The notes: generated by a model from the sequence alone, not told the origin. A stretch of DNA of 64,000 nt from Hyphobacterium indicum (GCF_003129605.1 NZ_QBDX01000001.1:1-64000), one strand, 5' to 3'; counted from the first letter of the stretch, positions 34,405 through 45,598 are shown. Numbers and translations are program-made.

Positions 34405-37400
34405 GACACGCCCCCGTCATTCTCCTCGGCGGAGGACCATTCCGCGCGGCGGCTCAGCCGGTCATAATCGTCCCATTCATTCTCGAATTGCGGAAAGATC
34501 TGGGCGGGATAGGGTGTGCGCTCCTTGCTGAAGCGCTCGACCAGCCGGCGCAGGATGTTTTCATAGAGATAGACCAGCTCGTCGGTTGATTTCGGTTCCC
34601 GTCCGGCATCATTGATCCGGATTTCGCCGCCGGCCTCCTTCCCGCCCGACAGCTTCACATAGATCAGATCGCCCGGCTCGGACGGGTCAATTCCGGCAAA
34701 GGCACCGTCCCGCACCATGGCGGCTTCCAGCGGCGTCTGGGGTTCAAACCCCGCGGCCGTCGCTGTCGCAGAAGGGGTGCCTCCGGTCTTGTAATCCAGA
34801 ATATCGATCAGGTTGAGGTCGGACCGCTGATCCAGCCGGTCGGCTTTTCCCCGCAGGGTGAAACCGGTCCCGGCCACGGCCCACTCGCCGCGGCATTCCA
34901 GCGCGACCGGACGGATACCGGCGGCACGCCGGCGCGTCTCCCAGTCTATGAACCAGCGGGCCAGCCGTTCAAAGCGGATCATGTCCGGCACCAGCCCGGC
35001 CTCGTCCATCCCCGACGCAATGGCGGTGTCACGCCCGAGCTTCAACAGGTCATGCAGGGCGCTCTCAGGCAGTGGCCCCGGACCGGCGGCGCTCAGGAAT
35101 AGCTCGAAAGCCTTGTGAATGGCGGTGCCCCGTTCGGCGGCCTGCGCGTCCTGATCAAGATCATCCAGCGGGATCAGCCCCAGTATCCGCCGGGCATAGA
35201 TGCTGTAGGGATCGCGGATCCAGTTTCGGATTTCCGTGACCGAGAGGGAGTTTGGCCTTGCCGCTGCCGGCGGACAGGGGCGGGGTTCCGTGACGGGCTC
35301 CGGGGCGGGCGTATAATCCAGCGCATTCGCCAGCGTCAGATAATCAGTGTCCGGCGACAGCGCTTTTGCCGCGTCCGCGCCCAGCGCGCCTCTGGCCAGA
35401 GTTTTCAGCCGCCACAGCCAGCGGGAAGCGACTGCCGGCGCGCCGTCCTGTTTTTCCGAACGGGTAAGAAGGGCTTCAGGCGCACAGGCGAGCTGTGCGA
35501 AATCATGTGCGGCGAGGCCGAGGCGCTTTTCACGCGGTGGCAGTCCGGCCTCCGCACGCATGCCGCGTGACATCCAGGGATCAATGCCCAGCCCTGCGGG
35601 CCAGACGCCCTCATTCAGTCCCGCCAGAATCACACGGTCGGCCGAAAGGAGCCGGGCCTCGATGGGACCCAGCAGGCGCAGGCGCGGATGCACCTCGCCG
35701 CGTGGCCGCACCGGCCGGGACCGGGCCAGCGTATCGAAGAGCTCGGCATAATCGCGAAGTGACAGTTCCGGCAACATGTCGGATTCACCGATCAGTTCGC
35801 GGATCAGCATCGCTGCCGCTTCACCATCCTCATTGATCCAAAGGCGGTCCGCCCCCGGGCGCGCATCATCGGCTGCCAGTGCCTCCGCGATCTCCGCCTG
35901 CAGGCGCGCCCATTCAGCTACAGGCTTTGCCGCGCCAGACAGGCGTGACAAATGCCCGGTCAGGCCGGTCATCAGATCTTTGTCCCCGGCGGTGTCCAGA
36001 CGGTCGCAGACCGCCGCAAAAGAGCGTCCGGGCCGCGCCCCTCGCAGGGCAATATCGATGGCGTCAAATCGTCGCCGGGCGGCGCTGCGGGACAATCCGG
36101 TCGCAAAGAACGGAGACGCCCACAACGCGGCGAGCGTCTGTGTTGCGCCCGGATCAGCGGCGGCATCCAGTATCAGGCGCAGGAAACTGCCCGCCGGTGT
36201 TTGCGACAGCGGCCGACCGGCCGAATCGTCAAGCTCCACGCCATATCCGCGCATGGCAGCGAGCACCCGGTCGGCAATGCCCCGGTCCGGCGTTACCACC
36301 ATGGCTGTCTTGCCCAGTGTCTCCAGCGTTTCCCGTACCGCCAGGGCGATGGCGCGCGCTTCGGCTTCCGCCGTCGGCGCTTCCAGGATGGACAGGCCGG
36401 AAAAGCCGGTTTCAAGAAATCCCTTGCCCCGTCCCTCCAGCGCCGAGATTCGTTTCAGCCAGTCACTGGTCTCTTCAGCAGGCCGCAGCGCCTCTGCCAG
36501 AATGCGCTGCCGCGCGGCCCCCTGTGTGCTGGCAGCATGCCCCGGCCAGACCGCGACCTGGTCGCGCGTGAGCTCAATTTTCTCGAGGAAGGCCTGCATC
36601 GCCTGTTGCGGATGCTGGTCATCATCTTTCAGCGCCGCCCAGGCCTTGTCATCCATGTCGCGGTCAAGGCCCGGCAACACGACCGCGCCTTTCGGCATAT
36701 GGGCAATGGCCGCCATCAGATCCGCCGCTGCCGGAATCGAACCGGTCGAGCCCGCGGCAATCACCGGTCCCGGCGGCGGAGCTTCCCGCCAGCGGTCAGC
36801 GAGGGCGGAAAGCAGCGCCGACCGTCTCTGGGCCGGATCGCTCATGCCCAGCTCGGCCAGCCGCAAGGGCCAGGCCGTCATGACGATGGAAATGAAGTCG
36901 GCGGATTCCCTGAGATGTTCCGGAAGCAGTGCCCTGATGGTCTCACCAAGTGCGGAAACATCACCGGTTTCCTCGGTCCAGATATCATCGATCAACTGGC
37001 TCAGCGGCCCGGCCAGCGCAATCGCCCCGGCCGTAGCCATGGATCCGCCCTGCGCTTCATCCTTGGCCAGGATCAGCCGCGCCAGCTCGAAGGTTCGCCG
37101 CACCGGATTGATGGCGGGCGGTGCGATGGTAGCGAGCTCGCCCGGTTCGAAGGGTGGATCGTCCGCATCGACATCACCGATCGGACGGATCAGCGGCAGC
37201 AGCGTTGCCTGGGCCCCGCCGTCCAGCCCGGCAAATGCCGCGGCCAGCGCCCGGCCGGCACGCCGCGTCGGCGTCAGGATCGTCACGCGGGCCAGCGATT
37301 CCGGTGTCGCTCCGAATTCCGCCTTCAGCGTTTCCGCCAGCAGTTTCAGGAAATCCGTCTGTGGCGGCGTGGTGAAGACGCGGGGCGTGGCGGGCGCGAA

Positions 37401-37412
37401 AATCCGGCTCAT
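34401..37412 (-). CDS. addB: AddB helicase-nuclease (alphaproteobacterial type)
   Basis: This 1003-residue partner of AddA has an N-terminal inactivated helicase-like region (TPTRRAGRALAAAF near residue 50) and a C-terminal nuclease with ILDYKTGG (Asp873, Lys875). It is much shorter than the AddB of Bacillus, as usual for the alphaproteobacterial form. Unlike Bacillus AddB, no four-cysteine cluster is obvious. It sits within a tight five-gene leftward overlap series (tsaE-amgK-murU-addB-addA). Confidence 0.95.
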   Translation of the reverse strand: MSRIFAPATPRVFTTPPQTDFLKLLAETLKAEFGATPESLARVTILTPTRRAGRALAAAFAGLDGGAQATLLPLIRPIGDVDADDPPFEPGELATIAPPAINPVRRTFELARLILAKDEAQGGSMATAGAIALAGPLSQLIDDIWTEETGDVSALGETIRALLPEHLRESADFISIVMTAWPLRLAELGMSDPAQRRSALLSALADRWREAPPPGPVIAAGSTGSIPAAADLMAAIAHMPKGAVVLPGLDRDMDDKAWAALKDDDQHPQQAMQAFLEKIELTRDQVAVWPGHAASTQGAARQRILAEALRPAEETSDWLKRISALEGRGKGFLETGFSGLSILEAPTAEAEARAIALAVRETLETLGKTAMVVTPDRGIADRVLAAMRGYGVELDDSAGRPLSQTPAGSFLRLILDAAADPGATQTLAALWASPFFATGLSRSAARRRFDAIDIALRGARPGRSFAAVCDRLDTAGDKDLMTGLTGHLSRLSGAAKPVAEWARLQAEIAEALAADDARPGADRLWINEDGEAAAMLIRELIGESDMLPELSLRDYAELFDTLARSRPVRPRGEVHPRLRLLGPIEARLLSADRVILAGLNEGVWPAGLGIDPWMSRGMRAEAGLPPREKRLGLAAHDFAQLACAPEALLTRSEKQDGAPAVASRWLWRLKTLARGALGADAAKALSPDTDYLTLANALDYTPAPEPVTEPRPCPPAAARPNSLSVTEIRNWIRDPYSIYARRILGLIPLDDLDQDAQAAERGTAIHKAFELFLSAAGPGPLPESALHDLLKLGRDTAIASGMDEAGLVPDMIRFERLARWFIDWETRRRAAGIRPVALECRGEWAVAGTGFTLRGKADRLDQRSDLNLIDILDYKTGGTPSATATAAGFEPQTPLEAAMVRDGAFAGIDPSEPGDLIYVKLSGGKEAGGEIRINDAGREPKSTDELVYLYENILRRLVERFSKERTPYPAQIFPQFENEWDDYDRLSRRAEWSSAEENDGGVS

Positions 37413-38119
37413 GCGAAACGCGCCTCGGCGGCGTCACGCGCCTCCGGATCCCCTACATGCATCCAGAAAGCGTCCATCACACAGCCATGAACCCGGCCCC
37501 GGGACAGCAGGTCATCCCAGATGCGATTGAGCGAAAACGCGTCTTCCGGATAGGCCTCCAGCACGGCCGGATTGAGGATTTGCGTGCCGGCAAAAACGAA
37601 GGGCGCTGATTTGTCATCCCCCCGGCGGCGGACCCGGCCATCCGTTTCCAGAAAGAAGTCACCCGCCCCGCCATAGCCCAGCGTCAGCTCACGGCGCGCC
37701 AGCAGGAGAAGCGCATCCATCTGGCCGCCATCCCAGCCCGCCTTCAGCCGGTCAAGTTCGGAAATGTCCCCATCCTTCCAGATGGCGTCGATATTGGAGA
37801 CGAAGACCGGCTTGCTGCCCAGCATGGCGCGGGCCTTGACCAGCCCGCCACCGGTTTCGAGCACCTGATCGCTTTCATCGGAAATCCGGATGTCCGGCGC
37901 GCCGCTCCGCACGGCCAGATGATCGCGCATCAGATCCGCGAAATGGTGGATATTGACGACCGCCCGCCTGACGCCGGCGGCGGCAAAGCGGTCCAGCACA
38001 TGGTCCAGCAGGGCTTTGTTCCTGACCTCCACCAGCGCTTTCGGGCGGGTCAGGGTCAGCGGGCGCATCCGCGTCCCCAGTCCTGCCGCAAGGGCCATTC
38101 CAGTGTCGATCTCGATCAT
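37409..38119 (-). CDS. murU: Nucleotidyltransferase, likely MurNAc-1-P uridylyltransferase MurU
   Basis: This 236-residue nucleotidyltransferase starts with the signature MALAAGLGTRMRPLTLTRPKAL and has HHFADLM, ETGGGLVKA and a SNIDAIW metal site. The adjacent AmgK-like kinase gives the pair that returns MurNAc to UDP-MurNAc without making PEP-derived precursors; in Pseudomonas and Caulobacter AmgK-MurU is linked to fosfomycin tolerance. It overlaps addB and amgK by four bases each. Confidence 0.88.
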   Translation of the reverse strand: MIEIDTGMALAAGLGTRMRPLTLTRPKALVEVRNKALLDHVLDRFAAAGVRRAVVNIHHFADLMRDHLAVRSGAPDIRISDESDQVLETGGGLVKARAMLGSKPVFVSNIDAIWKDGDISELDRLKAGWDGGQMDALLLLARRELTLGYGGAGDFFLETDGRVRRRGDDKSAPFVFAGTQILNPAVLEAYPEDAFSLNRIWDDLLSRGRVHGCVMDAFWMHVGDPEARDAAEARFA

Positions 38120-39202
38120 CCGCCCGCCAGTTCTTCCAGTTCAGGCGCCAGATCATGGATCAGGGCCCGCACGTGCGAAAGGGCGGGATGGGAGATATCT
38201 GTGAGGAAGTGCCGCGCCACGCGGGGTAGAAGGCCGAGATATTTCGGCTTGCCGTCGCGGATCGCCAGCCGCACGAAAATGCCGAGGATTTTGGCATTGC
38301 GCTGGGCGCCCAGCACGGCATAGGCGGCATCGAACGCGGCGGCATCGGAGAGATGTGCGGCTTTCAGGAAATGCGCTTTCATCGCCCGGGCGAGTTCCGG
38401 CGCGACATCGCGGCGCGCATCTTCCAGCAATGACACCAGATCATAGGCGGGGTGCGCAAACAGCGCGTCCTGGTAATCGATCAGACCGGCGCGGGCCGGC
38501 CCTTCACGGTCCGGCAGCCAGAGCAGGTTTTCGGCATGATAATCGCGCAGCGCCAGTCCGGTGGCGTCGGTCTCCAGCGCCGGAAAAACGCCATTCCAGG
38601 CCGCGCGCCAGCTGTCCCGGTCAGCGGAGGATATATCGCGCCCCAGATGGCGGGTCACAAACCAGTCGAGGAAGAGTTCGGTCTCGGCCAGCAGCGCCGG
38701 ACCGTCATAATCAAGGATATGCCATGTCCCGCCATGATGGCGCAGCTCGGATGGAAAGCTCGACCGGTAGATGGCCGCCAGCGCTTCGACGCCATGCCGG
38801 TAGAGGTCGGCCTCATCCGCGCCCGCGGGAATGGCCCGCGCAAAAAGATCATCGCCCAGATCTTCCAGCAGCAGGAGCCCGCCCGGCAGGTCCGCGGCCA
38901 GCAGGCGCGGCGCGGAAAAACCACGTGCCGTCAACTCCTCGCTGAGGCCCGCAAAGGCTGCCAGATTGGGCCCCGCCAGCCGTGCCAGCGCATTATAGCC
39001 CAGCGCGGCACGCTGCCCGGGTGTCGCCTCCGGCGGGCAGGCGGGCGCTTCGGCCTGCGCCGGGGCATTCATCAGAACCGCGGTGTCGGCACCGCGGAAC
39101 AGCCGCCGGTAGCTGCGCGTCGAGGCATCGCCCGGAAAGGCCTGCTGGCGTGCTTCGCCCCAGCCGGCATCCTTCAGGAATGTGGCAATTTCGATCTCGC
39201 GG

Positions 39203-39210
<8 letters not shown>
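38116..39210 (-). CDS. amgK: AmgK-like aminoglycoside-phosphotransferase-fold sugar kinase
   Basis: This 364-residue APH-fold kinase has the G-loop region GDASTRSYRRLF near residue 30, LLLEDLGDDLF, the catalytic loop LRDYHAENLLWL and the metal DYQDALFAHPAYD. AmgK phosphorylates MurNAc/GlcNAc at C-1 for MurU. ATG 39210 (MSDREIE) is preferred; the frame continues into tsaE. Overlaps with tsaE by eight bases. Confidence 0.88.
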
Positions 39211-40081
<871 letters not shown>

Positions 40082-40090
40082 CCTTGCGCT

Positions 40091-42607
40091 CTAGCCGTCC
40101 GCGGCAGCTTTTTGTCCGGCGGGACGCAACAGCCCTGTCAGATCCAGTTCCGGCGCATTCGCAACCCGGGCAATCACCGGCAGATGGCAGACCACCGTCG
40201 TGCCCTCTTCCGGCGCCGAGGCGAGATCGACCCAGCCGCCATGCATTTCGACAATTTCCTTGACCAGGGCGAGGCCGAGACCGGCCCCGCCGCGCTGTCC
40301 GCGCTCGAAGCGTTCAAACACCCGCGCCTGCCGGTCGGGTGAAATGCCTTCGCCGGTGTCGGACACGGTGATGGATGCGCCATCTTCGTCGCGTTTCACG
40401 GTCAGTGTGATGCGGCCATCGCGCGGTGTATGGTTCAGCGCATTCGACAACAGATTGACCGTGATTTGGCGCAGCCGCTTGGCGTCGCCGGTGATCACTG
40501 CCTCGCCGGACGGCGCATTGACGGCCAGACGGACGCCGGCATGTTCGGCTTTCGAGGCCAGCAATTCGACGGCATCCGAGGCCAGCGCCTTGAGATCGAC
40601 ATCTGTGGGGTCGAGTTCGAGCTGACCGGCATCAATGGCGGCGACATCGAGAATGTCGGTGACCATTTTCTCCAGCTCGTCAGCGGCCGAGCGCACATAG
40701 CCGAGATAATTCTTCTGCTGATCGCTCAGCTCGCCGGCAATGCCCTGCAGGATCATGTCGGCATAGCCGGTGATCGTGGTCAGCGGCGTGCGCAGCTGAT
40801 AGCTGACATGCTCGACAAATTCGCCCTTGATGCGTTCGGAGGCCTCCAGCGCCTCGGCGCGTTCGCGCAGCGCTTCCTCGATGCGGCGGCTGTCAGTCAC
40901 ATCCTGCCAGGCGATCAGCGTGGCACCATCGGGCAGCGGGCGTGACAGCCAGACCAGAACCTTGCCGTCCTCGCGTTCCATCTCGCCGGTGACATGGCGC
41001 CGCGCTTCCGGGCTGGGATCGGCGACGCGGGCTTTCATGTCGGCCCAGACGCCGGGATTGTCGAACAGGGCCGAGCACTTTTCCGCGACGATTTCCAGCT
41101 CCGGCTGGCCGTCCAGTTCGGCCGCTTCCAGATTCCACAAACGCTCGAATTCGGAATTGTGCAGGCGCAGGCGGCCGTCTGACCCGAACACCGCCACCGC
41201 CTCGTGCAGCTTGTCCAGAGTCGCGCGCTGCACATTGATCAGCGTGTTATAACGCGAGCGCAGGGAAAGCTCGTCCGTCTTGTCCTCGAACACCATGAGC
41301 AGGCCGCCCAGCGGATTGCGCTGGCGCGCCACCCGCAGCGTGCGTCCATCGGGCAGATTCCACAGCTCGTCGGGAATTTCCGCATCCGGCGCATCATCAT
41401 ACCGGGCCAGCTCGGCTTTCTTCCAGCTGGCATAATCCGCCTGTTCGGGAATTTTGCGGGCCTCGCGCAGCCGGTCCAGCATTTCGCCATGGCCAGGTCG
41501 GCTGTCCAGCAATTGCCGGTCCAGACCGAAGAGATTGTCGAAGGCGGTATTGCGGAAGACCATCTTCTGGCCCCGGTCAAACACGGCGACCGCCTCGGCC
41601 AGCTGGTCCAGCGTGTCGTCGAAGGCGCGGCGGAAGCGTTTCAGCGCGGTCTTGGCTTCCTCGCCATCGGTCACATCCAGCGCAAACCCGGCGGCGCCGC
41701 CGGAAATCGGGAAGCTGACCAGATCCAGCGCCCGGCGCGACCCTTCGACCACGACCGGTTTCAGCGCCGACACGGCCTCGCCGGATTTCGCCGCTTCCAT
41801 CGCCAGATCCCTGATCGCCGGTTCCAGCGCGATCTGTTTTTCCAGCACTTCGGCCGGCGTATCGACCTCTACCGCGCGGGCATAAGCGGCATTCGCCCAG
41901 ACGATGCGGCCCGTCGCATTCATCCGCCAGGACGGATAGGGCGCGCGTTCCAGCGTGTCGAGAATGGCAATCGGATCGGCTTCCAGCTGTCGGCGGGCAT
42001 CCTCGACCCGGCCCCGTGCTTCGGATTCATCCAGCCCCCTGATGGTGGCATCCGACAGCCAGACAACCAGCTGCGTCCCGGCGGCGCGGGCATCCGCCTC
42101 CAGAAAGCGGCCTTCCGGGCCGATAATGGTCATCGAGAAGGGCCGGCCATCTGCAATCAGTTCGGCAAAGCGGCGGCGCAGCGTGGTGTCGGTGCCGCCC
42201 GCCGAACGCGCTTCATAATCGGCAACGCCTTCCAGCAGCAGGCCGGCCGGGTCCGGCCCCTCGCTGGCTTCGGCAAATTTCAGCAGGCTGGCCAGCGCGG
42301 TCGGTGAGCCGAAAATCCGCGGCCGCCCCCAGCCGTCCAGCTTGCCATCCTCCAGCTCCGGAACCTCGTCCCACACCAGCACCAGGCCGGGAAAGGCTCC
42401 GAACACGCCATCGGCGCGGGCAATGCGGTCTTCCAGCTCACGCGATCGTTTGCGCCACAGGGCCTGCGCTGCCCGCGCGCCTGCCGTCAGACGGTAGGCC
42501 CAGAGACCCGCAATCAGGCCGAACACAACGGCCGCCAGCGTGACGGAAATCGAGACGATCTCGGTTATGTTGATCCCGCCTTCGGGCATACCGGCGAAGT
42601 CCCCCAT
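40091..42607 (-). CDS. divL: DivL-type PAS pseudo-histidine kinase (tyrosine in H-box)
   Basis: This 838-residue protein has one N-terminal transmembrane helix (residues about 15-37) and several PAS-like regions. The dimerisation H-box EHVSYQLRTPLT has Tyr603 where kinases have His. The ATP domain keeps the N-box NLLSNALNH, the G1 box DTGEGIS and the G2 box GAGLGLAL. Tyrosine in this spot is the diagnostic mark of DivL, which in Caulobacter binds DivK and modulates CckA to steer CtrA activity. Position upstream of tsaE-amgK-murU-addBA supports the call. No normal His phosphotransfer is expected. Confidence 0.9.
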   Translation of the reverse strand: MGDFAGMPEGGINITEIVSISVTLAAVVFGLIAGLWAYRLTAGARAAQALWRKRSRELEDRIARADGVFGAFPGLVLVWDEVPELEDGKLDGWGRPRIFGSPTALASLLKFAEASEGPDPAGLLLEGVADYEARSAGGTDTTLRRRFAELIADGRPFSMTIIGPEGRFLEADARAAGTQLVVWLSDATIRGLDESEARGRVEDARRQLEADPIAILDTLERAPYPSWRMNATGRIVWANAAYARAVEVDTPAEVLEKQIALEPAIRDLAMEAAKSGEAVSALKPVVVEGSRRALDLVSFPISGGAAGFALDVTDGEEAKTALKRFRRAFDDTLDQLAEAVAVFDRGQKMVFRNTAFDNLFGLDRQLLDSRPGHGEMLDRLREARKIPEQADYASWKKAELARYDDAPDAEIPDELWNLPDGRTLRVARQRNPLGGLLMVFEDKTDELSLRSRYNTLINVQRATLDKLHEAVAVFGSDGRLRLHNSEFERLWNLEAAELDGQPELEIVAEKCSALFDNPGVWADMKARVADPSPEARRHVTGEMEREDGKVLVWLSRPLPDGATLIAWQDVTDSRRIEEALRERAEALEASERIKGEFVEHVSYQLRTPLTTITGYADMILQGIAGELSDQQKNYLGYVRSAADELEKMVTDILDVAAIDAGQLELDPTDVDLKALASDAVELLASKAEHAGVRLAVNAPSGEAVITGDAKRLRQITVNLLSNALNHTPRDGRITLTVKRDEDGASITVSDTGEGISPDRQARVFERFERGQRGGAGLGLALVKEIVEMHGGWVDLASAPEEGTTVVCHLPVIARVANAPELDLTGLLRPAGQKAAADG

Positions 42608-42758
42608 GGATAAAGACAGCGCGAGCGCCCGCCTTTTCGAATCACCACTCTAACCGCTTCGCGAATCGAGGGGGAGGGGGGATATGGATTAGTCCAAATC
42701 TGTGGACAGATTGAATTGCCGATTGCAACCAAGTGGCGACTCGGTGACGTATTCTTGA

Positions 42759-43979
42759 ATGAACAATCGAAACTCATTTCGCCGACTCAGCAACGGAGTA
42801 AGAGCCTCTCATGGTTTGAGGCATCAATTGCCACTCAGAATCGTCGGGCATTTACGCCGTCGAGCAATTGTCTGGTCGATATTGGTTATTGGAGCGTTAT
42901 TGCTGGGTAGTGGGTTTTGGCTTGTCGATTGGATTTACGAGAATGCCAGTAGTCGGGTCCATCCCACAGTTGCATGGATCAATCCGGAGAACATTGCCGA
43001 AAGTGTGCGCAACTGGGTCTGGGCACTGTCGTTTCTGATCGGCTCAATATTCGCTGTCGTCACTTTAATTAATGGACTGCGCAGAACCGAATTAATTCAC
43101 CAAGAGCGTCGGATTGAAAGAGAAGGATTGAACGCTAGCACGTTTGCGAAGGCGATAGAGTTACTGGATTCTGACAGTGTAGATCGGCGAGTGGCCGCAA
43201 TTTATTCCCTTGAGACCCTCATGAGGGCGGACTTTTCAGATCTAAGCAGCGACAACCATTTCGCCAAGCGCGTCGGTGATAGTCTGGCAGCGTTTATTCA
43301 ACAAAAATCAATCCTAAACGAAAGTAGCGATGTGGTTAGTCCAAGGCTGGATGTACAAGTCTGTTTGATTGCATTGATACGATCTTGGCCCGTAGCGCAG
43401 CGACCTAACATTAATAAAGAAGGTGGAATTAATTTAAGTAATTGTAATTTATCAGGAATTACAATTCCGCCCGAATCCGATCTACGATCATTCAACTTTT
43501 CTGGCTCGTGCCTGAAGGAAATCTCTTTTGTTGGTTGCAATTTGTCGAATGCCAATTTCTCACGCACAGATTTTAGAAAAGCGTTTTTGCGGGAGGCAAA
43601 TTTTTCGGATTGTGAATTGCGTGATTGTGATCTTAGCGAAGCGCTGCTCGCCGGATCAATTTGGCAGCGATCTAGCCTCAATGAGGTAAATTTTAGCCAA
43701 GCGTATTTGGACAACGCCATCTTGACTGACGCCAGTTTTGAAGAGTGCGTTTTTAGTAACGCTGGTATTAGGCATGCTGAACTTACAGGCGTCACATTTT
43801 CGGCGTTTGAAGCTGACGAAAATGGAAAAGGCTTTCCGAGCCGCGAACAGCTTTTATCCGCGCGTTGGAATCCCCATTCACCTCCCAAGTTTGAAGAGGT
43901 TTTGGCTATTAAACGGTTCGTGCCGCCCCATGATGGCACTGGCAAACCCATCCAGCCCAAAGACGACAGCGACACCTGA
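42759..43979 (+). CDS. Membrane pentapeptide-repeat protein
   Basis: This 406-residue protein has two transmembrane helices (residues about 35-60 and 86-108). A helical linker is followed by a pentapeptide-repeat right-handed beta-helix (about 225-350, e.g. CNLSNANFSRTDFRKAFLRE). The C-terminal tail is hydrophilic. The gene is visibly more A+T-rich, with different codon use from the surrounding genes, so it was probably acquired. Its role is unknown; related membrane-bound repeats occur beside defence and secretion genes, which is not the case here. Confidence 0.82.
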   Translation: MNNRNSFRRLSNGVRASHGLRHQLPLRIVGHLRRRAIVWSILVIGALLLGSGFWLVDWIYENASSRVHPTVAWINPENIAESVRNWVWALSFLIGSIFAVVTLINGLRRTELIHQERRIEREGLNASTFAKAIELLDSDSVDRRVAAIYSLETLMRADFSDLSSDNHFAKRVGDSLAAFIQQKSILNESSDVVSPRLDVQVCLIALIRSWPVAQRPNINKEGGINLSNCNLSGITIPPESDLRSFNFSGSCLKEISFVGCNLSNANFSRTDFRKAFLREANFSDCELRDCDLSEALLAGSIWQRSSLNEVNFSQAYLDNAILTDASFEECVFSNAGIRHAELTGVTFSAFEADENGKGFPSREQLLSARWNPHSPPKFEEVLAIKRFVPPHDGTGKPIQPKDDSDT

Positions 43980-44070
43980 CCACACACCTCGCCATTTGAC
44001 GTGCCGCCTCTCAGGCGCGATATCAGCGCCAACACCAGATGACCGCCCGCCAGGGCGAGGGAGAGACGAG

Positions 44071-45567
44071 ATGCGCGAGATCAATCACTTCATCGACGGC
44101 CAGAGCTTCACCGGCAAGACCGGCCGTTTCGGCGATGTTTACAACCCCAATACCGGCGAGGTGCAGGCGCGCGTGCAATTTGCCGATGAGACCGAGGTGG
44201 CGCGCGCCGTGGAAGGCGCCAAGAAGGGGCAGCGCATCTGGGCGGCGATGAATCCGCAGCGCCGCGCCCGCGTGCTGATGGCCTACAAAAATCTCGTCGA
44301 AGCCGAGATGGACGAGCTGGCGCACCTCCTCTCCGCCGAGCATGGCAAGGTGATCGCCGATTCAAAGGGCGACATCATCCGCGGCCTGGAAGTCATCGAA
44401 TTTGCCTGCGGCGTGCCGCATCTGATGAAGGGCGAATACACCGACAGCGCCGGGCCGGGCATTGATGTCTATTCCATGCGCCAGCCGCTGGGCGTGGTCG
44501 CGGGCATTTCGCCGTTCAACTTCCCCGCCATGATCCCGATGTGGTTCATGGGCATGTCGATCGCCACCGGCAATGCGCTGGTCCTGAAACCGTCGGAGAA
44601 AGATCCGTCGGTTCCGGTCCGCCTCGCCGAATTGTGGATGGAAGCCGGCCTGCCCGAAGGCGTCTTGCAGATCGTCCATGGCGACAAGCAGGCAGTCGAT
44701 GCGCTGCTCACCCATGATGATGTGAAGGCGGTCTCCTTCGTCGGCTCCTCCGACATCGCGCACTATATCGCCCGCACCTGCACCGAGCAGGGCAAGCGTT
44801 TCCAGGCCATGGGCGGCGCGAAAAACCACGGCATCATCATGCCGGATGCGGATATGGACCAGGTCGTCAACGACTTCCTCGGTGCCGCCTTCGGCTCGGC
44901 CGGCGAACGCTGCATGGCGCTGCCCGTGGCGGTGCCGGTCGGCAAGGATACGGCGGATGAATTCGTCGGCCGCATGCTGGACGAAGCGAAAAAACTCCGC
45001 GTCGGCGTCTCCACCGATGGCGATGCGCATTACGGCCCGGTTGTCTCCGCGGCCCACAAACAGCGCGTGGAAGATTATATCACGCTGGGCGTGGAAGAAG
45101 GCGCGGACCTTCTGCTCGATGGCCGCGGTTTCAAACTGCAGGGCCATGAGAATGGCTTCTTCATCGGCCCGACCCTGTTCGACAATGTCAAACCCGGCAT
45201 GAAGACCTATGAAGAGGAAATCTTCGGTCCCGTGCTGCAGGTCGTCCGTGCCGAAAACCTCGATGAGGCCGCCCATCTGCCCAGCGACCATCAATACGGC
45301 AACGGTGTTGCCATCTTCACCCGCAATGGGCTGGCCGCGCGCGAATTTGCCGCCAAGGTCCAGGTCGGCATGGTCGGCATCAATGTGCCGATCCCGGTAC
45401 CGGTCGCCTACCACTCCTTTGGCGGCTGGAAGCGCTCGGCCTTCACCGACACCAACCAGTACGGCACCGAGGGCATCCGCTTCTTCACCAAAATCAAGAC
45501 CGTGACCCAGCGCTGGCCCACCGGCGATATCGGCGATCAGGCCTTTGTCATCCCCACGATGGGGTAG
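44071..45567 (+). CDS. mmsA: CoA-acylating methylmalonate-semialdehyde dehydrogenase
   Basis: This 498-residue aldehyde dehydrogenase converts (methyl)malonate semialdehyde to propionyl- or acetyl-CoA in valine, thymine and myo-inositol breakdown. The catalytic Cys281 lies in FGSAGERCMAL, with the family MGGAKNHGII segment in place of the usual general-base glutamate motif. The oxyanion SPFNFPAMIPMW and EEIFGPVLQVV are present. ATG 44071 follows GAGGGAGAG; the upstream part of the frame overlaps the pentapeptide gene. Confidence 0.95.
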   Translation: MREINHFIDGQSFTGKTGRFGDVYNPNTGEVQARVQFADETEVARAVEGAKKGQRIWAAMNPQRRARVLMAYKNLVEAEMDELAHLLSAEHGKVIADSKGDIIRGLEVIEFACGVPHLMKGEYTDSAGPGIDVYSMRQPLGVVAGISPFNFPAMIPMWFMGMSIATGNALVLKPSEKDPSVPVRLAELWMEAGLPEGVLQIVHGDKQAVDALLTHDDVKAVSFVGSSDIAHYIARTCTEQGKRFQAMGGAKNHGIIMPDADMDQVVNDFLGAAFGSAGERCMALPVAVPVGKDTADEFVGRMLDEAKKLRVGVSTDGDAHYGPVVSAAHKQRVEDYITLGVEEGADLLLDGRGFKLQGHENGFFIGPTLFDNVKPGMKTYEEEIFGPVLQVVRAENLDEAAHLPSDHQYGNGVAIFTRNGLAAREFAAKVQVGMVGINVPIPVPVAYHSFGGWKRSAFTDTNQYGTEGIRFFTKIKTVTQRWPTGDIGDQAFVIPTMG

Positions 45568-45598
45568 GGACGAACCCCTTACCAAGTGACATCGCGAC

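Noticed and set aside
35776-37530. Long rightward open frame opposite addB
   Set aside because: Serine/arginine-rich shadow of a GC-rich gene; addB has clear motifs on the other strand.
40091-42607. Ordinary sensor histidine kinase
   Set aside because: The H-box has Tyr instead of His, so phosphotransfer by the usual route is not supported.
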